A program made the translations under genes and the position numbers. DNA of 64,000 nt, taken from the NCBI GenBank assembly GCA_963820955.1, contig CAWGCA010000024.1:1-64000 (forward strand), read 5' to 3'. This DNA is from CAWGCA01 sp963820955 (lineage in GTDB: Bacteria > Pseudomonadota > Gammaproteobacteria > Chromatiales > Chromatiaceae). Of this stretch, positions 7,545 through 15,121 are shown in pieces (position 1 is the first letter of the stretch; each line of letters starts with the position of its first letter). The notes beneath the pieces were generated by a model. It ran no database searches. It worked only from the letters and a program-made list of their open reading frames with translations, and was not told the origin of the DNA.

Positions 7545-8640
7545 GGTGCTTCGTTCATCCGCTGTTGATCTAAGCAATGGCGAAGACATCCCGGAAACTA
7601 CATACCCGGTGGCGGAGACCGGCGACCATGGCCGGCGTCCGAAGCTCCCGCCCGAACCGCAAACTGGTATGACGACGAATAAAATTGTAATGACAACGCG
7701 CGAGTTCGAGCTGCCGGTGTAATCTCTTTTCACAACGCGCATGAGTCGGACTGCGTCGACGCAAATAGGCGACCGATTGCCGGATTGTCAAATTGAGACG
7801 CTCGATATACGCCGTGTTCGCATGCGCCGAATCCTCCGATTCATCGAGCGCCCTCTCCAATCGTCGGGTCGTGCCGATAATCGCTCGACGTTCCACTCGC
7901 GTGACGCGGTCTTTTCGCCAAGTCTTGATCACTTGGGCGTAGATGCAAGCAACACCGAGCAGCTTACGGATTACGCGTTCGTAGAACTCGAAGCCATCCG
8001 TCATAATCAATGGAATTCCAACAACTTCGCCGCGAAGGAGAGTATCATTGAACAAGGCTTTCGTGTTGGCGTAGCTGCGCCGCCCGACGACCGTTGAAGA
8101 CCACAGTCGTGAGCACACTTCCATGCTCGTGAAAACCCAGGTGGGCTTTGCTTTGCAGGGAACGAACGTTCGCAGCTCATCGGCTTGAAGCTCCACGAGG
8201 GGGATGCCATAAATGTGGCGTTCGTTGAACCGTTGAGCGAGCCCTGCTGCTTTGTTCAGCCATCGGTCGGCCGTATGCCAGGCGATACCTTCGATCCGTG
8301 CGATGGCGGCACAGCTCATGCCTTCGACACTCAAATGGGCGACCCGCTCGAATGTACGCGACGAGCACCCTAGACCGAAGTAGGGCGTGTTCGTCCGCGC
8401 CGAGAAGGTATGTCCGCAGCCACGACAGCGGTAACGTCGGCGTCGACCGCACCGAACACGGAAAAATCCGTGACGGACAACGTTCGCCGGGCTACCAATG
8501 CTTTGTATGCACGCTTCGTTCGGACATGATGGGCTGGTCATCGGGCACTCCTCTGGATTCGGTACATGCTAGACTGTACCTAACTCCCTGAGTGCATGTT
8601 ATTTTTCGTGACATCTGCAACAGCGTATGAACGAAGCACC
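7545..8640 (-). mobile_element. Complete IS1-family insertion sequence (single-ORF type)
   Basis: The element is about 1,096 bp. It is bounded by 23-bp terminal inverted repeats: GGTGCTTCGTTCATCCGCTG at 7545 and its complement ending at 8640, with one mismatch. It carries one transposase ORF on the minus strand. The terminal GGT is typical of IS1 ends. No 8-9 bp target duplication is visible (left flank AGCACGTC, right flank TTACAAGC). The insertion is therefore old, or one flank was later lost by deletion. Confidence 0.88.
7570..8541 (-). CDS. IS1-family transposase
   Basis: This 323-aa transposase is encoded by one uninterrupted frame, unlike classical IS1, where insA and insB are joined by frameshifting. 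The N-terminus has a zinc ribbon (C6, C11, C31, C39 and C42 visible) and a helix-turn-helix (MSCAAIARIEGIAWHTADRW) as in InsA. The C-terminus has an InsB-like DDE core with likely residues D121, D182 (IMTDGF) and E247 (IERLNLTIRQ). The frame appears intact, so the element may still be active. It sits inside the inverted repeats of the element at 7545-8640. Confidence 0.9.
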   Translation of the reverse strand: MTSPSCPNEACIQSIGSPANVVRHGFFRVRCGRRRRYRCRGCGHTFSARTNTPYFGLGCSSRTFERVAHLSVEGMSCAAIARIEGIAWHTADRWLNKAAGLAQRFNERHIYGIPLVELQADELRTFVPCKAKPTWVFTSMEVCSRLWSSTVVGRRSYANTKALFNDTLLRGEVVGIPLIMTDGFEFYERVIRKLLGVACIYAQVIKTWRKDRVTRVERRAIIGTTRRLERALDESEDSAHANTAYIERLNLTIRQSVAYLRRRSPTHARCEKRLHRQLELARCHYNFIRRHTSLRFGRELRTPAMVAGLRHRVCSFRDVFAIA

Positions 8641-8950
8641 TTACAAGCCATCCTGGCTCTCGGGGAAATGGAAGTAAGGAATTCGCAAGAGTGTAAAAAG
8701 ATCTGGGTAAATGGGATTCTTATTAACCTAACCTGTTGAAAGGAATAACGAATGCCTATTGAGTAACTGCATGTATTGACAAACCTGCAGTTGGGGTTAG
8801 GCGTTTTACAACTCGCACTGTTCCCCCTGGTTTGCTACGAGCAGAAAAATTTGCACCGCTAAAGTTAAGAGTCGATCAACTCTTTACCTTCAAACCACGG
8901 TTGATCGACGGCTGTTCTATACGGATTACGGTCATTGATGTTGCGATATA
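8641..8950. other. Non-coding stretch between IS and lipoprotein genes
   Basis: These 310 bases hold no ORF of credible coding character and no RNA gene that I recognise. The only structure noted is a short imperfect palindrome around 8872-8908 (GTCGATCAAC ... GGTTGATCGAC), which could end transcription of the leftward lipoprotein operon. Confidence 0.5.
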
Positions 8951-9622
8951 TTACTGCGCACTTTCGTTCATCGAGTCTTCGCTGATATAGGGGCCGCGCA
9001 GAAAACCATTTCCTGTGTTTTGAATCATGTTTGTATTGGCCAGTGCCGACACGGCCCGCACCCGATCGCTTGTGGTATCGATGATCTGATCGACGACAGC
9101 CGCGACAACCATTCCAATGAGTCCACCGCCACCGTCACCCGACCCCTCTTGCGCAAGCGCCGTACCTTCCCAAATAGTGGTTCCGGTTGCGACATCCACG
9201 AGACGGGCCCTGGCCTTCACAACGGTAGTGGAAGACAATACTATGTATTTCTGCCCCCAGTCCTCGATGGTGATATACAGTACTGCATCAGGGCCGAATA
9301 CTTCAGCCAGTTTGTCCAGCGGCACGGCATTCATTTCATAAGGCGTCGGTAACCCGTTCTCCTTCATGTAGGAGTCAACCACGGCAACCGGATACACATA
9401 ATAACCGGCTTCGGCCAGTGGCCGGGTGATGGTCGAAAGATAGATATAAGACGCATTCACCTCAACGGATTCATTGATCGGAGGCAGGACCAGAATCGAC
9501 CTGGGCATGTGAGCCCGGAACAGGCTGTAATCATAGGAATCATTTGTTGATGCACAGCCGCTTAAAGCCAGAATTGCCACTACGGCCATGCAGCTCAAGT
9601 CGTACTTGTATCCGGACAGCAT
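8951..9622 (-). CDS. GNA1162-family (DUF799) lipoprotein
   Basis: This is a 223-aa outer-membrane-type lipoprotein; the lipobox is LALSGC. The DUF799/GNA1162 pattern is visible (PRSILVLPPINESVEV and DAVLYITIEDWGQKY). The family usually occurs as the third gene after a CsgG-like and a DUF4810 lipoprotein, exactly as here. The start overlaps the previous stop as TGATG, so it is translationally coupled. The trio is thought to form an envelope assembly, but its substrate is unknown. A Gly-rich hydrophobic loop (GGGGLIGMVVAAVVDQII) lies near residues 165-183. Confidence 0.85.
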   Translation of the reverse strand: MLSGYKYDLSCMAVVAILALSGCASTNDSYDYSLFRAHMPRSILVLPPINESVEVNASYIYLSTITRPLAEAGYYVYPVAVVDSYMKENGLPTPYEMNAVPLDKLAEVFGPDAVLYITIEDWGQKYIVLSSTTVVKARARLVDVATGTTIWEGTALAQEGSGDGGGGLIGMVVAAVVDQIIDTTSDRVRAVSALANTNMIQNTGNGFLRGPYISEDSMNESAQ

Positions 9623-10026
9623 CAGTTATCCTCTCCTTTAGCATGAAGGCGCTGCAGAATACCCTCTACAAATACTTTTGATTCGGGAAATATTTCTCGC
9701 TCGATAGCGAATTCATTATAGGCAGCAGGTTCATTGCCTTGGATATAGTACATATAGCCAAGATGGGCATGTACGCCAGGAGGCGTGCGCAGATCCTCAG
9801 CCTGTTCCCGCTCAACATCGGCAGAAAGCTTTTCAACCTGCGCGCCTGGATCTGCCTCGCCGGGCCTGGCGTACATTTCGTAGATCAGTTGTTCGTAACT
9901 CCCCCAGTGATAAAGTGGCGGTTTATTTGACGCGCAGCCCGTGGACAGGAGGAGGGCAATTGCAAACAAAGCAGCTATTGGCCATTTGAAGCAGTTCACG
10001 ACTATATGCCTCCGACTGGAGACCAT
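9622..10026 (-). CDS. DUF4810 lipoprotein
   Basis: This is a 134-aa small lipoprotein. A long signal region ends in LLLSTGC (lipobox). The mature part carries the DUF4810 signature: PPLYHWGSYEQLIYEMY near the start and HLGYMYYIQGNEPAAYNEF, TPR-like, near the end. It is the middle gene of the lipoprotein trio. It overlaps the CsgG-like gene upstream by 25 bases and the DUF799 gene downstream by one base, so the three are made together in fixed order. Confidence 0.85.
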   Translation of the reverse strand: MVSSRRHIVVNCFKWPIAALFAIALLLSTGCASNKPPLYHWGSYEQLIYEMYARPGEADPGAQVEKLSADVEREQAEDLRTPPGVHAHLGYMYYIQGNEPAAYNEFAIEREIFPESKVFVEGILQRLHAKGEDN

Positions 10027-10706
10027 TCCCGGCGCTCCAGTCCCTGAACCAGGTTGTTCACGACCTCAGTAATCGCCAGATTAAGAACCTTCCCGTTGAG
10101 GGTGGCGTCGTAGCCTGCAGTTCCGCCGAAACCGATAACTTCGCGGTTACTCAGTTCATACTCTCCCGCACCCTGGACAGAGTAAATGATGGTAGATGTT
10201 TTCACATCCACGACGTTAATTGCCACTTTTGCGTAGGCTACCTGTGTCTTGCCAGAACCGAGGATACCAAACAGCTGGCGATCGCCAGTTGTTCGCCGTC
10301 CGAATTCTGTTACGTCTCCGGTTATCGCAACCTGCGCACCCTGCAGGTTTTGTGTTTCCCCACGTAACTTCGCTTCCATGGCGATTTCCTTCATATTTGC
10401 ACGATCGACTACGGTGAAGCGGTTGGTCTGTTGCAAATGGGTCTTGAGAATGGTTTTCGCCTGGTTGCCCAGTTGGTCCGGGCCATCGGAAAAAATACCG
10501 CGCATATAGCTTGAGCGGTTCTGAAACTTACCCACCACAAGCACATACTTTGTACCACTGTAGGATGTTCCATGACTGGCTACCGTTCCCGGCACCAGGG
10601 TGCGGTGGGATTCTTCTGTTGCGCAGCCTGCCATCAACAGCGTGAAAATAAGCAAAACGTTGCTCCACCATGATGCGTTGGCCTGGGTGTGCGGTATTTT
10701 CAACAT
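10002..10706 (-). CDS. CsgG/HfaB-family lipoprotein
   Basis: This is a 234-aa lipoprotein with lipobox LLMAGC. It has the CsgG-domain features VLVVGKFQNRSSY, the segment FTVVDRANMKEIAMEAKL and the NVVDVKTSTIIYSVQGAGEYE strand region. CsgG-like proteins form outer-membrane pores or scaffolds. This short type is the first gene of the GNA1164-1163-1162-like trio rather than a curli secretion gene, and no curli genes are nearby. The start at 10706 gives a normal signal peptide. A decayed coding fragment lies about 73 bases upstream on the same strand. Confidence 0.85.
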   Translation of the reverse strand: MLKIPHTQANASWWSNVLLIFTLLMAGCATEESHRTLVPGTVASHGTSYSGTKYVLVVGKFQNRSSYMRGIFSDGPDQLGNQAKTILKTHLQQTNRFTVVDRANMKEIAMEAKLRGETQNLQGAQVAITGDVTEFGRRTTGDRQLFGILGSGKTQVAYAKVAINVVDVKTSTIIYSVQGAGEYELSNREVIGFGGTAGYDATLNGKVLNLAITEVVNNLVQGLERREWSPVGGI

Positions 10707-10779
10707 CCTATGTCCTCTTAAACTGAAGTGAATCCAAATGGGTATAGTAACGATAGTCAGCGATCATATGTGGAATATG

Positions 10780-10998
10780 CTAGGGTCCAAAAACATCATT
10801 TCTTGATGCCTGCAGGGCTTCTTTATCCACCTGTTGTTTTTCATCGTAGGCCTTTTTCGCTTCAATCCATTCCAACTGATCTGTCTCTGACGCCCACTCC
10901 TCTGGCTCCATCCATACAACCACTTGATCTGGATACTTCTGCGCAGCACCTGAAGCCGCATCGATTATTATTCCTATAATGCATCCCTCTATGCAAAG
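10780..10998 (-). pseudogene. Decayed gene fragment upstream of the CsgG-like gene
   Basis: Read on the minus strand, one frame runs about 65 codons to a TAG at 10780. Its text is protein-like (GCIIGIIIDAASGAAQ, then KYPDQVVVWMEPEEW, then charged ASRNDVFGP at the end). It has no usable start codon: an in-frame TAA lies just upstream, and the nearest ATG (MIKFF) is in another frame. The Gly-Cys before a hydrophobic run suggests a former lipoprotein or membrane-edge segment. It is probably a truncated or frameshifted first member of the lipoprotein operon. Family unknown. Confidence 0.5.
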
Positions 10999-11199
10999 AA
11001 TTTAATCATCAATACAGAAATATTCTCCATGATGATTCGCAATTCATAGCCGCTAAAATAGTACCTAGAAACAATACGGTTACAACTTGAAACGGTTCAG
11101 AAACAGATCAGATCTATAGGTTGTTAATGGGCGATAACTCATGAAGCCCAGCATGAGGATGAAAGTATTCCTTTATCTCAGATACGGAACGCAGGAGTC

Positions 11200-11328
11200 A
11201 TGAAAAGGACCGCAGTATTAGTAGCAGCACTGATGATCGATCTGCTGGCGACTCCGACAATTCAAGCCAGCGCTGACAATTCAGCCCAAACTGGTCAACG
11301 AGGGGGAGAAGCAGTTGCATGGCTTTGA
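11200..11328 (+). pseudogene. Signal-peptide ORF cut off by an IS256 scrap
   Basis: ATG 11200 is preceded by a good GCAGGAG site and encodes a convincing Sec signal peptide (MKRTAVLVAALMIDLLATPT, then IQASADNS). After about 30 residues the reading frame runs into transposase sequence in a different frame and stops at 11328. This is most simply the front of an exported protein whose remainder was replaced by the transposase fragment. The original protein cannot be named. Confidence 0.6.
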
Positions 11329-11805
11329 TAATCGCATCATCTCTCTGTACGCCCGGGGTATGACTACGCGGGATATTCAAGCTCACTTTTAAGATGCCTA
11401 TGGTGTGCAAGTATCCGCGACCTTCATCTCTCAAGTCACCAATGCGGTCACGGAAGAAGTGACGGCCTGGCAGAATCTCCCGCTTGATAGCCTCTGGTCT
11501 ACCTGGATGCCCTGGTGGTCCGTAGCCGGGCCTCAGGCGCGCTACAGAATAAATCGGTGTACCTGGGCGTTGGGTACCAATATGGACGGTGAGAAGGATC
11601 TGCTCGGGCTATGGATGGCGCAAACCGAGGGTGCCAAGTTCTGGCTGTCGGTGATGAGGGAACTGAAGAACCGTGGCCTCCAGGATATGTCTATTGCCTG
11701 CGTCGATGGACTGAAAGGCTTTCCTGAATCCATAGAGGCCGTCTATCAGAAAACCCAGGTTCAGCTGTGTATCGTCCATCGGGTGCGCCATTCCCTGCGC
11801 TACGT
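11285..11805 (+). pseudogene. IS256-family transposase, internal fragment with stop and frameshifts
   Basis: The sequence matches the middle of an IS256/Mutator-type transposase: GFDNRIISLYARGMTTRDIQ, then an in-frame TAA at 11390, then VSATFISQVTNAV. A stretch in a shifted frame follows (LVYLDALVVRSR and LQNKSVYLG, about 11494-11570). The first frame then resumes with LGLWMAQTEGAKFWLSVM, IACVDGLKGFPE and QLCIVHRVRHSLRYV. Both ends of the transposase and both terminal repeats are missing. It lies between two truncated genes and is a recombination scar rather than an element that can move. Confidence 0.85.
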
Positions 11806-12980
11806 CCGGACGCACCGCCCTGTTCACGGGTTCCCCTCATGCGCTGGCGGCGGTTGCGAGAGAGGACAGCACCTTGTGGGTCATCCCTAAATCCAGCCTC
11901 TGTCAGCTGCTGGAGAATTCACCCGTCTTCCAACAGGTGCTGCACCGCTGGTTGCGCGAACCGGAGGTGGCCGAATATCTCGGAACGAGGCATGGTTTTG
12001 GGGACCAGGAGCTGAATCAATGGCTGGATCGGGCAGCAGCCAACCTGATCCAGCACGCCCGTATCTCGGAATCTGTTCCACTGGTTCGCAATCGAGACCG
12101 GTTTTGTGAACTCGGAGGTAAACTCCGACGTATACCCTGGCTGGCCCGTCTGGACTCCGCCGAAGTGGCAGCCCTGTCTGAACATCTCGTTTATCGACGA
12201 TTTCGTCGGGGGGAAACCCTGTTTCACCAGGGTGATCCGGCGGACCGCCTTTTCATCCTGGAACACGGCCAGGTTTCATTGATCGACCCGCGCAAAAAGG
12301 CCCGTTTGCCGTTACAGCTAAAGTGTCGCGACGGGTTTGGCGCTATGGCTTTCCTTGCCGGTTGCCCCTATTCGGTGTCTGCCATCGCGACCAAAAAAAG
12401 TGCCGCCTGGCTGTTGCGCCGCGAAGACCTGCCACATCTGCTGGGACACTTTCCCGCATTCAGTCACCGTTTTGAAACCGCGCTAGAGGATTCCCTGTTT
12501 GCCAGCTATCTACAAGCAAAGCACGGATTAGCCAGGGAAAGGGTTCAGCGATGGCGTCGGCGCGCTGTAAAATCCCTGAAAAACGGCGAGCCGGCGCCTT
12601 CCATACTGGCCGGGGGCAATACCAGAGAACACCAAGACGTACCGGTGGCGATCTGGCTCGGTATCATGCTGGATGGTATTCCTGAATCCCTGTCAAGTTC
12701 GGTAGGCATGCGCCAGCAGGGCCTTAGTCGACGCCGCATTCTCCTGATGTGGACCTCCATCATGCTTCTGACCGGCATTGGTGCAGCCGCCGGCAATCAC
12801 TTTATGACGTCTGCACCTCCCAATATTTTCGCCTTCCTCGAGGGGCTGGCCGCCGGTGCGATGCTGACCATGATTGCCCAAACCATGTTGCCGGAGGCCT
12901 ATATAAAGGGGGGCTCCATCATCGGATTTTCGACCTTGATGGGTTTTCTCTGCGCCATCTATTTCACTACTCTGCATTGA
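11806..12980 (+). pseudogene. Cyclic-nucleotide-binding/ZIP-like transporter, 5'-truncated
   Basis: Open coding sequence begins mid-domain directly after the IS256 scrap. It shows the tail of a first cNMP-like domain (TGSPHALAAVAREDSTLWV), a linker, a complete second cNMP-binding-like domain (FRRGETLFHQGDPADRLFIL to SAIATKKSAAWLL), and then the second half of a ZIP-type metal permease (LGIMLDGIPESLS, FLEGLAAGAMLTMIAQTMLP). The start, the first cNMP half and any N-terminal membrane segments are missing. The frame is intact from 11874 (ATG), so a 368-aa product is possible, but with about three membrane helices it is unlikely to transport. Treated as a remnant. Confidence 0.75.
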
Positions 12981-13220
12981 ATTTGGCGGCGATTGAAGTT
13001 TTCGGTTAACAAGTCCAGCGATGTGTCAGAAGCGTTCAATCGTCTTTCGCTTCTGATCGGATTGAGGGGTGACTTGATCTGTGTGGCCGAGAGCAGTGAA
13101 TCGTGAATATGTGATATCGACAGTTGATCAGAGCGGCCTCTGCGTTCCGTTTCCCGGCCTTTACTACTGAAAAAGGGAGGCACATGGCCTTCCTTATTAA
13201 CAACGGCAAGGCATCAATGT

Positions 13221-14346
13221 TTAATCATCGTCGTGACTGCCCTTTCCTTTTCCCTTGTGGTTGTCCTCGTGATCATCATCGTCGTCCTGGTCATCCTCGA
13301 CCAGCAACATCGGACCGACCACACCGGTGATGGAATCACCGTAGAGGTTGTCCGCTGAATTGTCGGGATGCTGCGCGACCAGGGTCATATAGGAGTAATC
13401 GCCCACTTCGTGAATGTAGGGTGAGGTGGTTTCCGCACCCAGCGGTACGATCGAGATACGGGTTAGCTCATGGTGGTCCAGATCGAAGGACCAGACCATG
13501 TTGTTATCGTGCTTACCGTCCTCGCCAATGACCAAGCTGTTTGAATTCTCGATCATCGTGACGTTGTCAGGCTGGGCCATGATGTTGTTGTTCAGCGCGC
13601 ATTCTTCCGGTGAGATCTCCCCCCTGCGGTACCGCTGGCGAGGATGCTGTTCATGTTGATTGCCACCAGATCGCTCTTGATTTTCTTGCCGTCGGTATCA
13701 CGCACCTCGGACATGGTGTCCATGCCATAGACGGCGCCGCAATAGTCGGCCTTGGAAACCCGGATATGATTGCCGGTCTCCACCGCACCGTTACCGTCCC
13801 GGTCGTCATAGTTGCGGACCGTATCATCCACTATTTCTTTCTCGGGATCGTTGGTATTGTCCAACATGCCGCGACCCACTTCCGATACGGCGATATAGGC
13901 CCGGTTGCGATTCTGGTCGAAGGTGAAGCCTTCCATCTTGCGGAATTCATAGGTAGCCCCCAGCAGGGCGGCATAGCGCCGGGAGTCCAGCCTGTCCATG
14001 CCGGATCTCAGCTCGATACATTCCCTGATTTCGTTGGTCGAGAGCTCGGTGCCGCCCAGGCAGATGCCATCTTCATCCCGGCCATACTCAACGAACATGT
14101 CCGAAAAGCTGATGCCTCGTTTGATCGCCGCTTAATCTGGTGGTCTTTGGCCTTACCCAGGTTGATCCAGTCGAGTTGGGCGGCGTCGCCGCCAAAGCCA
14201 CTGGTCTGTTTCCAGATGGCGGCATACAGGGTTCCGCTTGACAGATCGCCTTCCTTGTCCGCAACGAACATGAACAGGGTGTCGTTGGTGCCCATGGAAT
14301 CAACGAAATCGTCAGGACGATCAGCACTTTCCTTTGATTTATTCAT
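13221..14346 (-). pseudogene. PhoX-like (DUF839) phosphatase, truncated and frameshifted
   Basis: Three consecutive minus-strand frames join into one PhoX/DUF839 C-terminal half: MGTNDTLFMFVADKEGDLSS (from about 14346), FVEYGRDEDGICLGGTELS plus EGFTFDQNRNRAYIAVSEV, and ENSNSLVIGEDGKHDNNMVW. The breaks are a one-base loss near 14130 (IK then AAIKRGISFSD resumes in the next frame) and a six-G run near 13615. The N-terminal signal and about half the enzyme are absent. The end is Asp/His-rich. PhoX enzymes are Tat-exported, calcium-dependent phosphatases. This copy should be inactive. Confidence 0.82.
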
Positions 14347-14406
14347 TGCACAGATGATTCGGTTAAGATAACGAAGTTTTAAAACGCATTTTCCCGAGGA
14401 TAAGTG

Positions 14407-15078
14407 ATGAGCTGGAAGACCGCATATCGTTCGTTCTACTACCAGGGGGCGCCTGAGCCGGAAGCCCTCGAGCTGGCGTACGATGAAACGGTCATGCTGA
14501 CCATCGATATACAGAACACCTACCTGGAGATCGCCGCAGATCCGGAAGAGCGCGCGCGCTGGGAACCTTTTCAGCGGCGGATGCGTGAAACGGTGATTCC
14601 CAATACCAGAGATCTGCAGGATCGATTTCGTGAGCGGGGGATGGATGTGCTCCACGCCCGGATCGCCTGTCTGCTCGAGGACGGTCGCGACCGGTCCCTC
14701 AGTCAGAAAAAACCGGGATGGAACTATCTGCTGCTGCCGAAGGATCACCATGACGCGCAGATAGTGCCCGAACTGGCGCCCAGGGAAGGGGAGATGGTTT
14801 TCACCAAAACCACGGACAGTGCCCTCACCGGGACCAATATGCGGCTGGTGCTGCAGAACATGGGGGTGAAGAACCTGGTGTTGACCGGTATCTTCACCGA
14901 CCAGTGCGTTTCCTCAACAGTCCGTAGCCTGGCCGATGAGAGCTTTAACGTAATTGTGATCGAAGACTGCTGTGCGGCCGGCACCGATGAGCTGCACTAC
15001 AGAGAGTTGGAGATTATCAACATGATCTACTGCCAGGTCCTCTCAAGCGAAGAACTGACCGAGATAATGGATCTGTAA
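14407..15078 (+). CDS. Isochorismatase-family cysteine hydrolase
   Basis: This 223-aa hydrolase is of the isochorismatase-like fold. The catalytic triad positions are visible as the Asp in MLTIDIQNTYLE, the Lys in MVFTKTTDSALTGTNM and the Cys in TGIFTDQCVSSTVRSL. Members hydrolyse isochorismate, nicotinamide, biuret or related amides; nothing here identifies the substrate. ATG 14407 follows GAGGATAAGTG; a GTG one codon earlier is also possible. It stands alone, divergent from the phoX remnant, and is followed by a perfect palindrome. Confidence 0.85.
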   Translation: MSWKTAYRSFYYQGAPEPEALELAYDETVMLTIDIQNTYLEIAADPEERARWEPFQRRMRETVIPNTRDLQDRFRERGMDVLHARIACLLEDGRDRSLSQKKPGWNYLLLPKDHHDAQIVPELAPREGEMVFTKTTDSALTGTNMRLVLQNMGVKNLVLTGIFTDQCVSSTVRSLADESFNVIVIEDCCAAGTDELHYRELEIINMIYCQVLSSEELTEIMDL

Positions 15079-15084
15079 CTAATG

Positions 15085-15110
15085 TGGGGTCAGGTCAAGA
15101 CCTGACCCCA
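15085..15110. repeat. REP-type perfect palindrome GGGGTCAGGTC
   Basis: TGGGGTCAGGTC (15085-15096) pairs exactly with GACCTGACCCCA (15099-15110) across a two-base spacer. This GGGGTCAGGTCNNGACCTGACCCC type of palindrome is common in proteobacteria next to REP-associated tyrosine transposase (RAYT) genes, but none is encoded in this window. Its place between convergent genes means it may also act as a bidirectional transcription terminator, although no T-run follows. Confidence 0.75.
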
Positions 15111-15121
15111 GCCATGTGGAT

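Noticed and set aside
10002..10706. Curli secretion channel CsgG
   Set aside because: The protein is shorter, and no other csg gene is near. The neighbours fit the GNA1162 trio instead.
10728..10979. Frames on both strands over the region upstream of the CsgG-like gene (10728-10979 plus, 10764-10961 minus)
   Set aside because: Composition is poor. The protein-like text is in a different minus-strand frame (10780-10998).
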